DNA from: Pseudomonas thermotolerans DSM 14292
GTDB taxonomy: Bacteria; Pseudomonadota; Gammaproteobacteria; Pseudomonadales; Pseudomonadaceae
Length of the DNA: 64,000 nucleotides
Direction: 5' to 3'
Assembly: GCF_000364625.1 (NCBI RefSeq)
Contig: NZ_KB822605.1
Coordinates: forward strand, 104,474 to 168,473
Position 1 is the first letter of the stretch; the number at the start of each line of letters is the position of its first letter. Below the pieces are notes generated by a model that was not told the origin of the DNA, searched no databases, and worked only from the letters and a program-made list of their open reading frames with translations. The translations under genes and the position numbers were made by a program. Below are positions 1 to 9,622 of this stretch, piece after piece.

Positions 1-624
1 AAGCCCGGCTCCATGGGCCGCCCGCTACCCGGCTACCGAGTCACCCTGCTGGACCCGGACGGCCAGCCGGCCCGCGACGGCGAGGTCGCCCTACCCCTGG
101 AGCCGCGCCCGCTGGGTCTGATGCGCGGCTACGAGGACAGCCCGGAGAAGACCGCCGAAGCCATGCGCGACGGCTACTACCGCACCGGGGACACCGCCAG
201 CATGGACGAGGACGGCTACATCACCTTCATCGGCCGCGCCGACGACGTGTTCAAGGCCTCCGATTACCGGATCAGCCCCTTCGAGCTGGAAAGCACTCTG
301 ATCGAACACCCGGCGGTCATGGAGGTGGCCGTGGTGCCCAGCCCCGATCCGGTGCGCCTGGCGGTGCCCAAGGCCTACGTGATCCTCGCCGCCGAACAGC
401 AGCCGAGTCGTGAATTGGCCGCCGAGCTGTTCGCCTTCATCCGCTGCCAGCTCGCCCCCTACAAGCGGGTACGCCGCCTGGAGTTCGTCGGCGAGCTGCC
501 CAAGACCATCTCCGGGAAGATCCGCCGCGTGGAACTGCGCCAGCTGGAGAACCGTCGCCGCCAGGCCGAGGAGCGTGGCGAGCTGGAGTTCTTCGAAGAC
601 GACTTCCCCCACCTCAAGGGCTGA
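1..624 (+). CDS. AMP-binding acyl-CoA synthetase, C-terminal part (truncated by window start)
   Basis: The reading frame is open from base 1, so the N-terminal part lies to the left. What remains is the end of an ANL-superfamily acyl/acetyl-CoA synthetase: YYRTGD (adenylate-binding Asp), GRADDVFKASDYRISP (hinge and C-terminal domain entry) and KTISGKIRR, which carries the catalytic lysine of the adenylation step. It would activate a short or branched acid to its CoA thioester in the cytoplasm. It is 33 bp upstream of mmsA and leads the valine/isobutyrate cluster, so isobutyrate, propionate or a similar acid is a plausible substrate. This is inferred from context only. Confidence 0.85.
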   Translation, partial: KPGSMGRPLPGYRVTLLDPDGQPARDGEVALPLEPRPLGLMRGYEDSPEKTAEAMRDGYYRTGDTASMDEDGYITFIGRADDVFKASDYRISPFELESTLIEHPAVMEVAVVPSPDPVRLAVPKAYVILAAEQQPSRELAAELFAFIRCQLAPYKRVRRLEFVGELPKTISGKIRRVELRQLENRRRQAEERGELEFFEDDFPHLKG

Positions 625-657
625 AGGCCCACTTACCCAGCACAGGCAGAACCGAAC

Positions 658-2160
658 ATGAGCAAGCCGATTCCCACCGTCAAACTGCTGATCAACGGCG
701 AATTCGTCGAGTCGGCCACCAGCCAGTGGCGCGACATCGTCAACCCGGCCACCCAGGAAGTGCTGGCCCGCGTACCCTTCGCCACCCAGGAGGAAATGAA
801 CGCCGCCGTGGCCGCCGCCAAGGAAGCCTTCAAGACCTGGCGCAAGACCCCCATCGGCGCCCGCGCGCGGATCTTCCTCCGCTACCAGCAACTGATCCGC
901 GAACACATGCAGGAACTGGCCGCGATCCTCACCGCCGAACAGGGCAAAACCCTGCCCGACGCCGAGGGTGACATCTTCCGCGGCCTGGAAGTGGTCGAGC
1001 ACGCCGCCGGCATCGGCACCCTGCAGATGGGCGAGCTGGCCAACAACGTGGCCAGCGGGGTGGATACCTTCACCCTCAACCAGCCTCTGGGCGTCTGCGC
1101 CGGCATCACCCCCTTCAACTTCCCGGCGATGATTCCGCTGTGGATGTTCCCCATGGCCATCGCCTGCGGCAACACCTTCGTCCTCAAGCCCTCCGAGCAG
1201 GACCCGATGGTCACCATGCGCCTCGCCGAACTGGCCCTCGAGGCCGGCATCCCCGCCGGGGTGCTGAATGTGATCCACGGCGGCGCAGACGCGGTCAACC
1301 TGCTCTGCGACCACCCGGACATCAAGGCCATCTCCTTCGTCGGCTCCACCGGGGTGGGCACGCACGTCTACCAGCGCGCCTCCCTGGCCGGCAAGCGCGT
1401 GCAGTGCATGATGGGCGCCAAGAACCATGCCGTGGTCATGCCCGACGCCCACAAGCAGCAGACCCTCAACAACCTGGTGGGCGCGGCCTTCGGTGCCGCC
1501 GGCCAGCGCTGCATGGCGGTCTCGGTCGCCGTGCTGGTCGGCGAGGCCAATGAGTGGCTGCCTGAGCTGGTGGAAAAGGCCAGGGCCCTGAAGGTCGGCG
1601 CCGGTGTCGAGCCGGGCACCGATGTCGGCCCGCTGATCTCCCGCGCCGCCCTGGAGCGGGTCAACGGCCTGATCGCCCGTGGCGTGGAGGAAGGCGCCCA
1701 ACTGCTGCTGGACGGCCGCAACCCGCAGGTGCCGGGCTACGCCGATGGCAACTTCGTCGCCCCGACCATCTTCGCCGGGGTCACTCCCGAGATGACTATC
1801 TACAAGGAAGAGATCTTCGGCCCGGTGCTCTGCGTGATGCAGGCGGCCACCATGGACGAGGCCATCCAGATCATCAACGCCAACCCCAACGGCAACGGCA
1901 CCGCCATCTTCACCCGCTCCGGCGCCGCCGCACGGCACTTCCAGGAGGAGATCGACGTCGGCCAGGTGGGCATCAACGTGCCCATCCCGGTACCGGTGCC
2001 GCTGTTCTCCTTCACCGGCTCCCGCGGCTCCAAGCTGGGCGACCTCGGCCCCTACGGCAAGCAGGTCATCCAGTTCTACACCCAGACCAAGACCGTTACC
2101 GAACGCTGGTTCGACGAGGCCGAGGTTGGCACCGTGAACACCACCATTTCCCTGAAGTGA
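658..2160 (+). CDS. mmsA: Methylmalonate-semialdehyde dehydrogenase (CoA-acylating)
   Basis: A 500-residue aldehyde dehydrogenase of the MmsA type, full length for the family. It oxidises methylmalonate semialdehyde to propionyl-CoA with NAD and CoA, the last specific step of valine degradation. Visible marks are FVGSTGVG (NAD binding), [12 protein letters not shown] (typical of MmsA) and the catalytic cysteine in GQRCMA near residue 285. The ATG at 658 fits the family N-terminus ([12 protein letters not shown]). It lies between an acyl-CoA synthetase and an enoyl-CoA hydratase in one transcription unit with mmsB, which makes its substrate. Confidence 0.96.
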   Translation: MSKPIPTVKLLINGEFVESATSQWRDIVNPATQEVLARVPFATQEEMNAAVAAAKEAFKTWRKTPIGARARIFLRYQQLIREHMQELAAILTAEQGKTLPDAEGDIFRGLEVVEHAAGIGTLQMGELANNVASGVDTFTLNQPLGVCAGITPFNFPAMIPLWMFPMAIACGNTFVLKPSEQDPMVTMRLAELALEAGIPAGVLNVIHGGADAVNLLCDHPDIKAISFVGSTGVGTHVYQRASLAGKRVQCMMGAKNHAVVMPDAHKQQTLNNLVGAAFGAAGQRCMAVSVAVLVGEANEWLPELVEKARALKVGAGVEPGTDVGPLISRAALERVNGLIARGVEEGAQLLLDGRNPQVPGYADGNFVAPTIFAGVTPEMTIYKEEIFGPVLCVMQAATMDEAIQIINANPNGNGTAIFTRSGAAARHFQEEIDVGQVGINVPIPVPVPLFSFTGSRGSKLGDLGPYGKQVIQFYTQTKTVTERWFDEAEVGTVNTTISLK

Positions 2161-2212
2161 CCCATCGCCGGGCCGGCGTCCATGTCGTCGGCCCGGCCCA
2201 GGAAGTATGCAG

Positions 2213-2986
2213 ATGAGCTATGAAACCCTGCTGGTCGAGGTGCGCGAGCGCGTCGGCCTGATCACCCTGAACCGTCCCAAGGCGCTCAACGCGCTGAACA
2301 GCCAGCTGATCGCCGAGCTCAACCAGGCCCTCGCCCAGTTGGATGCCGACCCCGGCATCGGCTGCCTGGTCATCACCGGATCCGCCAAGGCCTTCGCCGC
2401 CGGCGCGGACATCAAGGAGATGGCCGACAAGCAGTATCCGCAGATCTACCTGGAGGACTTCTTCGCCAGCGCCGATCGCATCGCCAACCGCCGCAAGCCG
2501 ATCATCGCCGCGGTGGCCGGCTACGCCCTGGGCGGCGGCTGCGAGCTGGCCCTGATGTGTGACTTCATCTACGCCGCCGACAACGCCCGCTTCGGCCTGC
2601 CGGAGCTGAGCCTTGGGGTGATTCCCGGAATCGGCGGCACCCAGCGCATGGCCCGCGCCCTGGGCAAGGCCAAGACCATGGAGCTGTGCCTGACCGGCCG
2701 CCAGCTGAGCGCCGAGGAGGCCGAGCGCGCCGGCCTGGTGGCCCGCGTATTCCCCCTCGACCGCCTGCTGGAGGAAAGCCTCGCCGCCGCCCAGACCATC
2801 GCCTCACGCTCGCTGCCGGCCACCCTGATGATCAAGGAATGCGTCAACCGCGCCTTCGAAGTTAGCCTGGCCGAAGGGGTGCGCTTCGAACGCCGGGTCT
2901 TCCACTCGCTGTTCGCCAGCGCCGACCAGAAGGAAGGCATGCAGGCCTTCGTCGAGAAGCGCCCGCCGCTCTTCCAGCACCGCTGA
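2213..2986 (+). CDS. Enoyl-CoA hydratase (valine pathway, methacrylyl-CoA hydratase role likely)
   Basis: A crotonase-fold protein of 257 residues, the standard length. It hydrates 2-enoyl-CoA esters. The oxyanion-hole segments (AAGADIKEM and [12 protein letters not shown]) and the two catalytic glutamates in CELAL and in [11 protein letters not shown] are present. A start at 2207 is possible, but the AGGAAG at 2200-2205 is one base from it and seven from the ATG at 2213, so I use 2213. Placed between mmsA and mmsB, it probably converts methacrylyl-CoA to 3-hydroxyisobutyryl-CoA. Crotonase substrate specificity cannot be read from sequence. Confidence 0.92.
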   Translation: MSYETLLVEVRERVGLITLNRPKALNALNSQLIAELNQALAQLDADPGIGCLVITGSAKAFAAGADIKEMADKQYPQIYLEDFFASADRIANRRKPIIAAVAGYALGGGCELALMCDFIYAADNARFGLPELSLGVIPGIGGTQRMARALGKAKTMELCLTGRQLSAEEAERAGLVARVFPLDRLLEESLAAAQTIASRSLPATLMIKECVNRAFEVSLAEGVRFERRVFHSLFASADQKEGMQAFVEKRPPLFQHR

Positions 2987-3047
2987 CCCAGGCCGCTGCC
3001 TCCCCTGCGGACGGCAGCGCCCCTTGTCCATACGGAGGGAACACCCC

Positions 3048-3944
3048 ATGCAGATCGGATTTCTCGGCCTCGGCAACATGGGCGCGCCCATGGCCCTCAA
3101 CCTGCTCAAGGCAGGCCACCAACTGACCGTCTTCGACCTGGTCCCCGCCGCCGTCGAACGCCTGGTGGATGCCGGCGCCCGCGCCGCCGCCTCCCCCGCC
3201 GAGCTGGCCGCCGGTGAGGTCGAACTGATCATCACCATGCTGCCCGCTGCGCCTCACGTGAAGCAGGTTTATCTCGGCAAAGAGGGGCTGCTCGCCCACG
3301 TCCGCCCCGGCGTGCTGCTGGTGGACAGCTCCACCATCGACCCCATCAGCGCCCGCGAAGTGGCGGCCAAGGCCGAAGCCCAGGGCAACCCCATGCTGGA
3401 TGCCCCGGTCTCCGGCGGTACTGGTGGCGCCGCCGCCGGCACCCTGACCTTCATGGTCGGCGGCAGCGCCACAGCCTTCGAACGGGCCCGACCGATCCTC
3501 GCCGCCATGGGCAGGAACATCGTGCACTGCGGCGCCGCCGGCACCGGCCAGGCCGCCAAGGTGGCCAACAACCTGCTGCTCGGCATCTCCATGATCGGCA
3601 CCGCCGAAGCCATGAGCCTGGGCGTGGCCCTGGGCGTCGATCCCAAGGTGCTGGCCGGAATCATCAACACCTCCAGCGGCCGCTGCTGGAGCTCGGACAC
3701 CTACAACCCCTTCCCCGGGGTGATGGACAACGTGCCGGCGGCGCGCGGCTACAGCGGCGGTTTCGGCAGCGACCTGATGCTCAAGGACCTGGGCCTGGCC
3801 AGCGAAGCCGCCCGCCAGGTGCGCCAACCGCTGCTCCTCGGCGCCCTCGCCCAGCAGCTCTATCAGGCCTTCAGCCTGCAGGGCAACGGCCAGCTGGACT
3901 TCTCGGCGATCATCAAGCTGTACCGCAAGGAAGACTGCGCATGA
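3048..3944 (+). CDS. mmsB: 3-hydroxyisobutyrate dehydrogenase
   Basis: A 298-residue beta-hydroxyacid dehydrogenase. It oxidises 3-hydroxyisobutyrate to methylmalonate semialdehyde with NAD. The N-terminal Rossmann motif is GFLGLGNMGAPMA. DAPVSGGTGGA is the substrate-binding segment, and the catalytic lysine lies in GQAAKVANN. The ATG at 3048 follows GGAGGG and puts the Rossmann strand at the N-terminus as usual. Its stop overlaps the next start by 4 bp (ATGA), so it is translationally coupled to the hydrolase gene that supplies its substrate. Confidence 0.95.
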   Translation: MQIGFLGLGNMGAPMALNLLKAGHQLTVFDLVPAAVERLVDAGARAAASPAELAAGEVELIITMLPAAPHVKQVYLGKEGLLAHVRPGVLLVDSSTIDPISAREVAAKAEAQGNPMLDAPVSGGTGGAAAGTLTFMVGGSATAFERARPILAAMGRNIVHCGAAGTGQAAKVANNLLLGISMIGTAEAMSLGVALGVDPKVLAGIINTSSGRCWSSDTYNPFPGVMDNVPAARGYSGGFGSDLMLKDLGLASEAARQVRQPLLLGALAQQLYQAFSLQGNGQLDFSAIIKLYRKEDCA

Positions 3945-5011
3945 GTGGTTCCGAACTGCCGGTCCTCGCCGAAGTCCGCAACGGCGTCGGGCACCTGATC
4001 CTCAACCGTCCGGCCGGGCTCAACGCCCTGACCCTGGAGATGGTCCGCCTGCTTGCTGACCAGCTGCACGCCTGGGCGGCGGATCCGGCGATCCGCGTCG
4101 TAGTGCTGCGCGCCGCCGGCGACAAGGCTTTCTGCGCCGGCGGCGACATCCGCGCCCTGTACGACAGCCACCTGAGCGGCGGCGAGCTACAGCGCTACTT
4201 CTTCGAGGAGGAATACGCCCTCGACCTCTACATCCATCGCTATCCCAAGCCACTACTGGCGCTGATGGACGGCTTCGTCCTCGGCGGTGGCATGGGCCTG
4301 GTCCAGGGCGCGGCCCTGCGAGTGATCACCGAACGGGCCCGGCTGGGCATGCCGGAGGTGGGCATCGGCTACTTCCCGGACGTGGGCGGCAGCTATTTCC
4401 TGCCGCGCCTGCCCGGCGAGCTGGGCACCTACCTGGGCGTCAGCGGCCGCCACATCGGCGCTGCCGACGCTCTCTACTGCGGGCTGGCCGACCACTGCCT
4501 GCCCCGCGAACGCCTCGTCGACCTGGATGCCGGGCTCGACCGTATCAGCTGGAGCACCGCGCCCCTCGACGACCTGCAGCGCCTGCTCGCCAGCCTGGGC
4601 CAGGCCGAACTGCCGGAAGCCGAGTTGGCCACCCTGCGCCCGCTGATCGACGAACACTTCGCGCTGCCCGATGTTCCGGCCATCCGCGCCGCCCTGCGCG
4701 GGGAAAGCCGCCCGCAATGGCAGGCCTGGGCCACGGAGACCGCCGCTCTGCTGGACACCCGCTCGCCCCTGGCCATGGCCGTGACCCTGGAACTGCTGCG
4801 CCGCGGCCGCGGGCTGTCTTTGGAAGACTGCTTCGCCCTGGAACTGCACCTGGATCTGCAATGGTTCGAGCGCGGCGACTTTATCGAAGGCGTGCGCGCC
4901 CTTATCGTGGACAAGGACAAGCGCCCGCGCTGGAATCCCCCCAACCTGGAAGAGCTGGCCCCGCAGCGGGTGCAGGCCTTCTTCGCCGGATTCCAGGCCA
5001 GCCGGGCCTGA
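3941..5011 (+). CDS. 3-hydroxyisobutyryl-CoA hydrolase
   Basis: A 356-residue crotonase-superfamily protein, about 100 residues longer than a hydratase, as expected for the HIBCH subfamily. It hydrolyses 3-hydroxyisobutyryl-CoA to free 3-hydroxyisobutyrate. The oxyanion-hole segments are [11 protein letters not shown] and [28 protein letters not shown] is the subfamily signature with the catalytic Glu/Asp. The C-terminal extension ([20 protein letters not shown]) is also typical. It overlaps mmsB by 4 bp and is followed 19 bp later by the acyl-CoA dehydrogenase. The alternative, an enoyl-CoA hydratase, is less likely on length and signature. Confidence 0.92.
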   Translation: MSGSELPVLAEVRNGVGHLILNRPAGLNALTLEMVRLLADQLHAWAADPAIRVVVLRAAGDKAFCAGGDIRALYDSHLSGGELQRYFFEEEYALDLYIHRYPKPLLALMDGFVLGGGMGLVQGAALRVITERARLGMPEVGIGYFPDVGGSYFLPRLPGELGTYLGVSGRHIGAADALYCGLADHCLPRERLVDLDAGLDRISWSTAPLDDLQRLLASLGQAELPEAELATLRPLIDEHFALPDVPAIRAALRGESRPQWQAWATETAALLDTRSPLAMAVTLELLRRGRGLSLEDCFALELHLDLQWFERGDFIEGVRALIVDKDKRPRWNPPNLEELAPQRVQAFFAGFQASRA

Positions 5012-5030
5012 CCCGGCCCAGGAGAGAGAC

Positions 5031-6182
5031 ATGCAAGACATCGAACTGACCGAAGAACAGCGCATGATCCGCGACATGGCCCGCGACTTCGCCCGCAGCG
5101 AAGTCGCGCCGCGTTCCGCCGAATGGGACAAGGCCGGCTGGATCGACGAGGCCGTGGTCGCCCAGATGGGCGAACTGGGGCTGCTCGGCATGGTGGTGCC
5201 GGAGGAATGGGGCGGCAGCTACACCGACTACGTGGCCTACGCCCTGGCCGTGGAGGAAATCGCCGCCGCCGACGGCGCCCTGGGCGCGCTGATGAGCGTG
5301 CACAACTCGGTGGGCTGCGGTCCCCTGCTCAACTACGGCAGCGAAGCGCAGAAACGGGCCTGGCTGGCCGACCTGGCCGGCGGCCGGATGATCGGCTGCT
5401 TCTGCCTGACCGAACCCCAGGCCGGCTCCGAGGCCCACAACCTGCGCACCCGCGCAGTGCTGGACGGCGACCACTGGGTGCTCAACGGCGCCAAGCAGTT
5501 CGTCACCAACGGCAAACGCGCCGGGCTGGCCGTGGTCTTCGCGGTCACCGACCCGGAACTGGGCAAGAAGGGCCTGTCGGCCTTCCTGGTGCCCACCGAC
5601 ACCCCCGGCTTCAAGGTGGAGCGCATGGAGCACAAGCTGGGCATCCGTGGCTCGGACACCTGCGCCATCTCTCTCAGCGACTGCCGCATCCCCGCCGCCA
5701 ACCTGCTCGGCGAGCGCGGCCGCGGCCTGGCCATCGCCCTCTCCAACCTGGAGGGCGGGCGCATCGGCATTGCCGCCCAGGCCCTGGGCATCGCCCGCGC
5801 GGCCTTCGAGGCGGCCCTGGGTTACTCGCGGGAGCGCATCCAGTTCGGCAAGCCCATCGCCGAGCACCAGAGCATCGGCAATCTGCTGGCCGACATGCAT
5901 ACCCGGCTGAATGCCGCGCGCCTGCTGATCCTGCATGCCGCCCACCTGAAGAGCGCCGGGCAGCCCTGCCTGTCGGAGGCCTCCCAGGCCAAGCTGTTCG
6001 CCTCCGAGGCCGCCGAGTGGGTGTGCTCCAAGGCCATCCAGATCCACGGCGGCTACGGCTATCTGGAGGACTTTCCGGTGGAGCGCTACTACCGCGACGC
6101 GCGCATCACCCAGATCTACGAGGGCTCCAGCGAGATCCAGCGCATGCTGATCGCCCGCGAGCTGGCCAACTACCCGCTCTGA
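5031..6182 (+). CDS. Acyl-CoA dehydrogenase, probable isobutyryl-CoA dehydrogenase
   Basis: A 383-residue FAD flavoenzyme of normal length for short/branched-chain acyl-CoA dehydrogenases. Motifs include [16 protein letters not shown] (FAD/substrate contact), KLGIRGSDT, and the C-terminal [19 protein letters not shown] that carries FAD contacts. The catalytic glutamate is expected in IYEGSSEIQ near the C-terminus. It introduces the alpha-beta double bond and passes electrons to ETF. As the last gene of the valine cluster, isobutyryl-CoA is the likely substrate; methylbutyryl-CoA is an alternative. GGAGAGA lies just upstream of the start. Confidence 0.9.
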   Translation: MQDIELTEEQRMIRDMARDFARSEVAPRSAEWDKAGWIDEAVVAQMGELGLLGMVVPEEWGGSYTDYVAYALAVEEIAAADGALGALMSVHNSVGCGPLLNYGSEAQKRAWLADLAGGRMIGCFCLTEPQAGSEAHNLRTRAVLDGDHWVLNGAKQFVTNGKRAGLAVVFAVTDPELGKKGLSAFLVPTDTPGFKVERMEHKLGIRGSDTCAISLSDCRIPAANLLGERGRGLAIALSNLEGGRIGIAAQALGIARAAFEAALGYSRERIQFGKPIAEHQSIGNLLADMHTRLNAARLLILHAAHLKSAGQPCLSEASQAKLFASEAAEWVCSKAIQIHGGYGYLEDFPVERYYRDARITQIYEGSSEIQRMLIARELANYPL

Positions 6183-6190
6183 AAACGCAA

Positions 6191-6214
6191 AAGCCCGCGC
6201 CTTGGCGCGGGCTT
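6191..6214. terminator. Stem-loop terminator between the valine operon and dusA
   Basis: An 11-bp perfect GC-rich inverted repeat (AAGCCCGCGCC / GGCGCGGGCTT) with a two-base loop lies 9 bp after the dehydrogenase stop and 20 bp before the convergent dusA stop. The T tract is short, so it may serve both strands weakly. Confidence 0.7.
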
Positions 6215-6233
6215 CCTGCCTCATGGAGCTGTC

Positions 6234-7229
6234 TCAGCGGCCCTGCAGCAACTCGATGGCCTGGTCCAGCAGACCCAACGGGTCCGTCGTCTTGTGCACG
6301 TCCACCGAAAGCAGCTGACGGAAGCACCGCGCGCCGGGGAAGCCCTGGGCCAGGCCGAGCACGTGGCGGGTCACGTGGTGCATGGCACCGCCCTCGGCCA
6401 AGTGCCGCTCGATGTAGGGACGCAGCCCCTGCAGCGCCTCGCTGCGGCTGACCTGCGGGGTGTCACGGCCGAACAGCTCGCGGTCCACCGCGGCCAGCAG
6501 GTAGGGGTTGTGGTAGGCCTCGCGGCCGAGCATCACGCCGTCGAAGGTGCGCAGGTGCTCGCGGCATTCGTCGAGGGTCTTGATGCCGCCGTTCAAGATG
6601 ATCTCCAGGTCCGAGAAGTCACGCTTCAGCTGCGCCGCCACGTCGTAGCGCAGCGGCGGGATCTCGCGGTTCTCCTTGGGCGACAGCCCTTCGAGGATGG
6701 CGATCCGCGCATGCACGGTGAAGCTCCGGCAGCCGGCCTCGCACACCTGGCCGACGAAATCGCAGAGCTCGGCGTAGCTGTCGCGGCCATTGATACCGAT
6801 GCGGTGTTTGACGGTCACCGGAATGCTCACCGCGTCCTGCATGGCCTTCACGCATTCGGCCACCAGCGCCGGATGGCCCATCAGGCAGGCGCCGATCATG
6901 TTGTTCTGCACCCGGTCGCTGGGGCAGCCGACGTTGAGGTTCACCTCGTCGTAGCCGGCCTGCTCCGCCAGCCGCGCGCAGGCCGCCAGCTCCTGTGGGT
7001 TGCTGCCGCCAAGCTGCAGGGCCAGCGGGTGCTCGGCGGCGTCGTAACGCAGGAAGCGCGCCGCGTCGCCGTGCAGGATGGCGCCAGTGGTGACCATCTC
7101 GGTATAGAGCAGTGCCTCCCTGGACAAGAGGCGCAGGAAGAAGCGGCAGTGGCGGTCGGTCCAGTCCATCATCGGCGCCACGCTGAAGCGGCGGGAGAAG
7201 GCTGGGCGTTGGGCAGGAGCTTGGGACAT
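6234..7229 (-). CDS. dusA: tRNA-dihydrouridine(20/20a) synthase
   Basis: A 331-residue FMN-dependent enzyme that reduces uridines 20/20a in the tRNA D-loop with NADPH. Family features: SVAPMMDWTDRHCR at the N-terminus (FMN binding), LQLGGSNP, the catalytic Cys102 in NVGCPS followed by the DusA-type RVQNNMIGACLM, and FTVHARIAILEGLSPKENR, characteristic of DusA rather than DusB/C. It is a single gene on the minus strand, convergent with the valine operon. Confidence 0.95.
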   Translation of the reverse strand: MSQAPAQRPAFSRRFSVAPMMDWTDRHCRFFLRLLSREALLYTEMVTTGAILHGDAARFLRYDAAEHPLALQLGGSNPQELAACARLAEQAGYDEVNLNVGCPSDRVQNNMIGACLMGHPALVAECVKAMQDAVSIPVTVKHRIGINGRDSYAELCDFVGQVCEAGCRSFTVHARIAILEGLSPKENREIPPLRYDVAAQLKRDFSDLEIILNGGIKTLDECREHLRTFDGVMLGREAYHNPYLLAAVDRELFGRDTPQVSRSEALQGLRPYIERHLAEGGAMHHVTRHVLGLAQGFPGARCFRQLLSVDVHKTTDPLGLLDQAIELLQGR

Positions 7230-7318
7230 CGGCGGATCTAAGCGGTGATGCGGCCACAGCGCGACGACGCGCCCGGCACAGGGGCGCGTAGTCTAGCAGG
7301 AAAGCCAGGTAGAAGTGC

Positions 7319-8332
7319 TCAGGGCTCCAGCACCACCCGGCCGTCCTTCGGACAGCCTTCCAGGTAGCGGTGCGCGGCGACCACCTTGTCCAGCGGGAAC
7401 ACCTTGCCCACCCGACTGCTCAGCAGGCCGTCGCAGGTCAGTTGGTCGATCGCCTGTAGCGCGCGCTCGAGGGCCTGGCGGTCCTGGGGGATGCCCAGCT
7501 CCGGCTTGCCGGTGAAGTTGCCCAGACAGTGGACGAAGAACTGGATGTTCTTCTGGAACGCCGCGCAGGCCGGGAACGGCGTGTTGTTGCCGCCCTGCAG
7601 GCCGTAGAGGATCAGCCTGCCGCGCGGTGCGACGACGTCGCCGAGCAGACACATCTGCGGTCCCCCGAGACCGTCCATGACGATGTCCACGCCGCGCCCG
7701 TCGGTGAGCGCGGTGACCCGGCCGACCAGGTCCTCCTCCTCGCTGAGGATCACCTTGTCGGCGCCTAGGGCGAGCAGGATCTCGCGCTCCTCCGCCCAGC
7801 GAGTGGCGGCGATCACCCTGAGGCCCAGGGCCTTGCCCAGCTGGAGCATGGCCGGACCGCTGCCGTGCGCGCCCTCGGTGAGCAGTACGGTTTCGCCTGT
7901 CTGGGCCCGGGCCAGCTCGACGTAGGCGAACCAGGCGGTGAGGAAGGCGGTGTAGTGCACCGCGGCCTGCCGGGGATCGAGCCGTTCGGGATAGCGGACC
8001 AGCGAGCTGCGCGGCAGCAGCACCTGGTCGCCGCAGGCCGGGTAGTCGTTGATGCTGTGGCCGAGGAAGCTGGCCACCTTGTCGCCGGCCACGAGGTCCT
8101 CGACCCCGCTGCCGACGGCCACGACCTCACCGGCCACCTCGAAGCCCAGGCCGGCGGGCAGGCGCGCCCGGCTGTTGGAGAGGTTCTGTCGCCAGAGCAC
8201 GTCGAACCAGCTCACGCCAATCGCCTCGCTGCGGACCAGCACCTCTCCCGGAGCGGGCGACGGCAGTTCGACCTGCTCGACCTTGAGGACCTCGGCAGGG
8301 CCGAACTGGTGAAAGCGGATCATGCGGGACAT
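7319..8332 (-). CDS. mexS: MexS-like zinc-independent quinone oxidoreductase
   Basis: A 337-residue medium-chain dehydrogenase/reductase of the quinone oxidoreductase type, close to the length of P. aeruginosa MexS. It has the N-terminal GroES-like domain (VKVEQVELPSPAPGEVLVR) and a nucleotide-binding region around EGAHGSGPAMLQLGKALG. It stands divergently next to a MexT-like regulator and mexEF-oprN, exactly as mexS does in P. aeruginosa, where loss of mexS raises MexT-driven efflux. The ATG at 8332 gives the family N-terminus MSRMIRFHQFG; 8323 and 8350 are alternatives. The frame is intact. Confidence 0.85.
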   Translation of the reverse strand: MSRMIRFHQFGPAEVLKVEQVELPSPAPGEVLVRSEAIGVSWFDVLWRQNLSNSRARLPAGLGFEVAGEVVAVGSGVEDLVAGDKVASFLGHSINDYPACGDQVLLPRSSLVRYPERLDPRQAAVHYTAFLTAWFAYVELARAQTGETVLLTEGAHGSGPAMLQLGKALGLRVIAATRWAEEREILLALGADKVILSEEEDLVGRVTALTDGRGVDIVMDGLGGPQMCLLGDVVAPRGRLILYGLQGGNNTPFPACAAFQKNIQFFVHCLGNFTGKPELGIPQDRQALERALQAIDQLTCDGLLSSRVGKVFPLDKVVAAHRYLEGCPKDGRVVLEP

Positions 8333-8400
8333 CGCGAACCTCGCCGGCAATCTCTAATGCCACGGACTGTATCCGGGCTTTCCGGATAGGACCACCCGTT

Positions 8401-8420
8401 GACATCGATAGTACACATGA
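8401..8420. promoter_or_regulatory. Candidate MexT/LysR-type site in the mexS-mexT intergenic region
   Basis: The 209-bp divergent region contains GACATCGATAGTACACAT with ATCGAT at 8404-8409. The published MexT motif has a GTCGAT/ATCGAC core with a downstream ACYAT half. This site matches the core only partly, so it is a candidate. A second ATCGAT is present upstream of mexE. Confidence 0.35.
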
Positions 8421-8541
8421 ATGGGGATGATGCTGCAGGAATGCCGGCCTCCGCGAGCGCCGCGAAACGCTCGGCCGTCCGGCGACTTGACGCCCGCCGC
8501 CGGCACGGTCAGTTTAATTCCCTCACAGCACGGGAACGTCC

Positions 8542-9456
8542 ATGAACCGCAACGATCTGCGCCGCGTCGACCTGAACCTGCTGATCGTCTTCGAGACGCT
8601 GATGCACGAGCGCAGCGTCACCCGCGCGGCGGAAAAGCTGTTCCTCGGCCAGCCGGCGATCAGCGCGGCCCTGGCCCGCCTGCGCACGCTGTTCGACGAC
8701 CCGCTGTTCGTGCGCACCGGGCGGAGCATGGAACCCTCGGCGCGCGCCCAGGAGATCTTCGCCCTGCTCTCCCCGGCTTTGGACGCCATCTCTACCGCGG
8801 TCAGCCGCGCCGCGGACTTCGATCCCGCCACCAGCACTGCAGTGTTCCGCATTGGCCTCTCCGACGAAGTGGAGCTCGCCCTGCTGCCAGCCCTGCTCAA
8901 GCGCATCCGCGCCGAGGCGCCGGGGGTGGCACTGGTGGTGCGCCGAACCAACTACCTGCTGATCCCGCAGATGCTCGCCTCCGGGGAGATCTCGGTGGGC
9001 GTCTCCTACACCGAGGAGCTGCCCGCCAACGCCAAGCGCAAGGTGCTGCGCCGCAGCAAGCCCAAACTGCTACGCGCCGACGGCATTCCCGGGCCGCTGA
9101 GCCTCGACGACTACTGCACGCGGCCCCATGCCCTGGTGTCCTTCGCCGGCAACCTGACCGGCTTCATCGACGAGGAGCTGGCCAAGCTCGGCCGGCAGCG
9201 CAAGGTGGTTCTCGCCGTGCCGCAGTTCAACGGTCTCGGCAGCCTGCTGGCGGGTACCGACATGCTCGTCACCGTGCCGGACTACACCGCCGCTGCCCTG
9301 GCCTCCGCCGGCGGCCTGCGCGTCGAGGACCTGCCCCTGGAGACGCCCAGCTTCGAACTGCACATGGCCTGGCGCGGCGCCCAGGACAACGACCCGGCAG
9401 AACGCTGGCTGCGCTCGCGCATCCAGATGTTCTGCTCCGACCCGGACAGCCTGTAA
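8542..9456 (+). CDS. mexT: LysR-family activator MexT
   Basis: A 304-residue LysR regulator with an N-terminal winged HTH (residues about 8-65: RRVDLNLLIVFETLMHERSV, then RAAEKLFLGQPAISAALARL) and a C-terminal effector domain. It matches the active form of P. aeruginosa MexT in length and start. It should activate mexEF-oprN and mexS in response to electrophile/redox or nitrosative signals. The 8-bp CGGCCAGC, which is duplicated and frame-breaking in some PAO1 lines, is present once (8646-8653). It is divergent from mexS and 166 bp upstream of mexE. Confidence 0.9.
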   Translation: MNRNDLRRVDLNLLIVFETLMHERSVTRAAEKLFLGQPAISAALARLRTLFDDPLFVRTGRSMEPSARAQEIFALLSPALDAISTAVSRAADFDPATSTAVFRIGLSDEVELALLPALLKRIRAEAPGVALVVRRTNYLLIPQMLASGEISVGVSYTEELPANAKRKVLRRSKPKLLRADGIPGPLSLDDYCTRPHALVSFAGNLTGFIDEELAKLGRQRKVVLAVPQFNGLGSLLAGTDMLVTVPDYTAAALASAGGLRVEDLPLETPSFELHMAWRGAQDNDPAERWLRSRIQMFCSDPDSL

Positions 9457-9495
9457 CCTCGTTCCCAGAGCTTTCGGCGACATTCCATACGACCC

Positions 9496-9512
9496 TATCG
9501 ATATAACCGGTC
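9496..9512. promoter_or_regulatory. Candidate MexT site upstream of mexE
   Basis: The sequence TATCGATATAACCGG, with ATCGAT at 9497-9502, lies 121 bp upstream of the mexE start. It shares the ATCGAT core with the site between mexS and mexT. It is only a partial match to the published MexT consensus, and the call rests mainly on position. Confidence 0.35.
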
Positions 9513-9622
9513 GGTCCATCATTCCCATTGATAGTCAACTTCGTCCCGTTCGATTCGTCCTCGTCTCGTGACGACCGCAGACTTCGCCCCATTCCAGAAA
9601 ACAACCTACGGCGGAGTCACCG

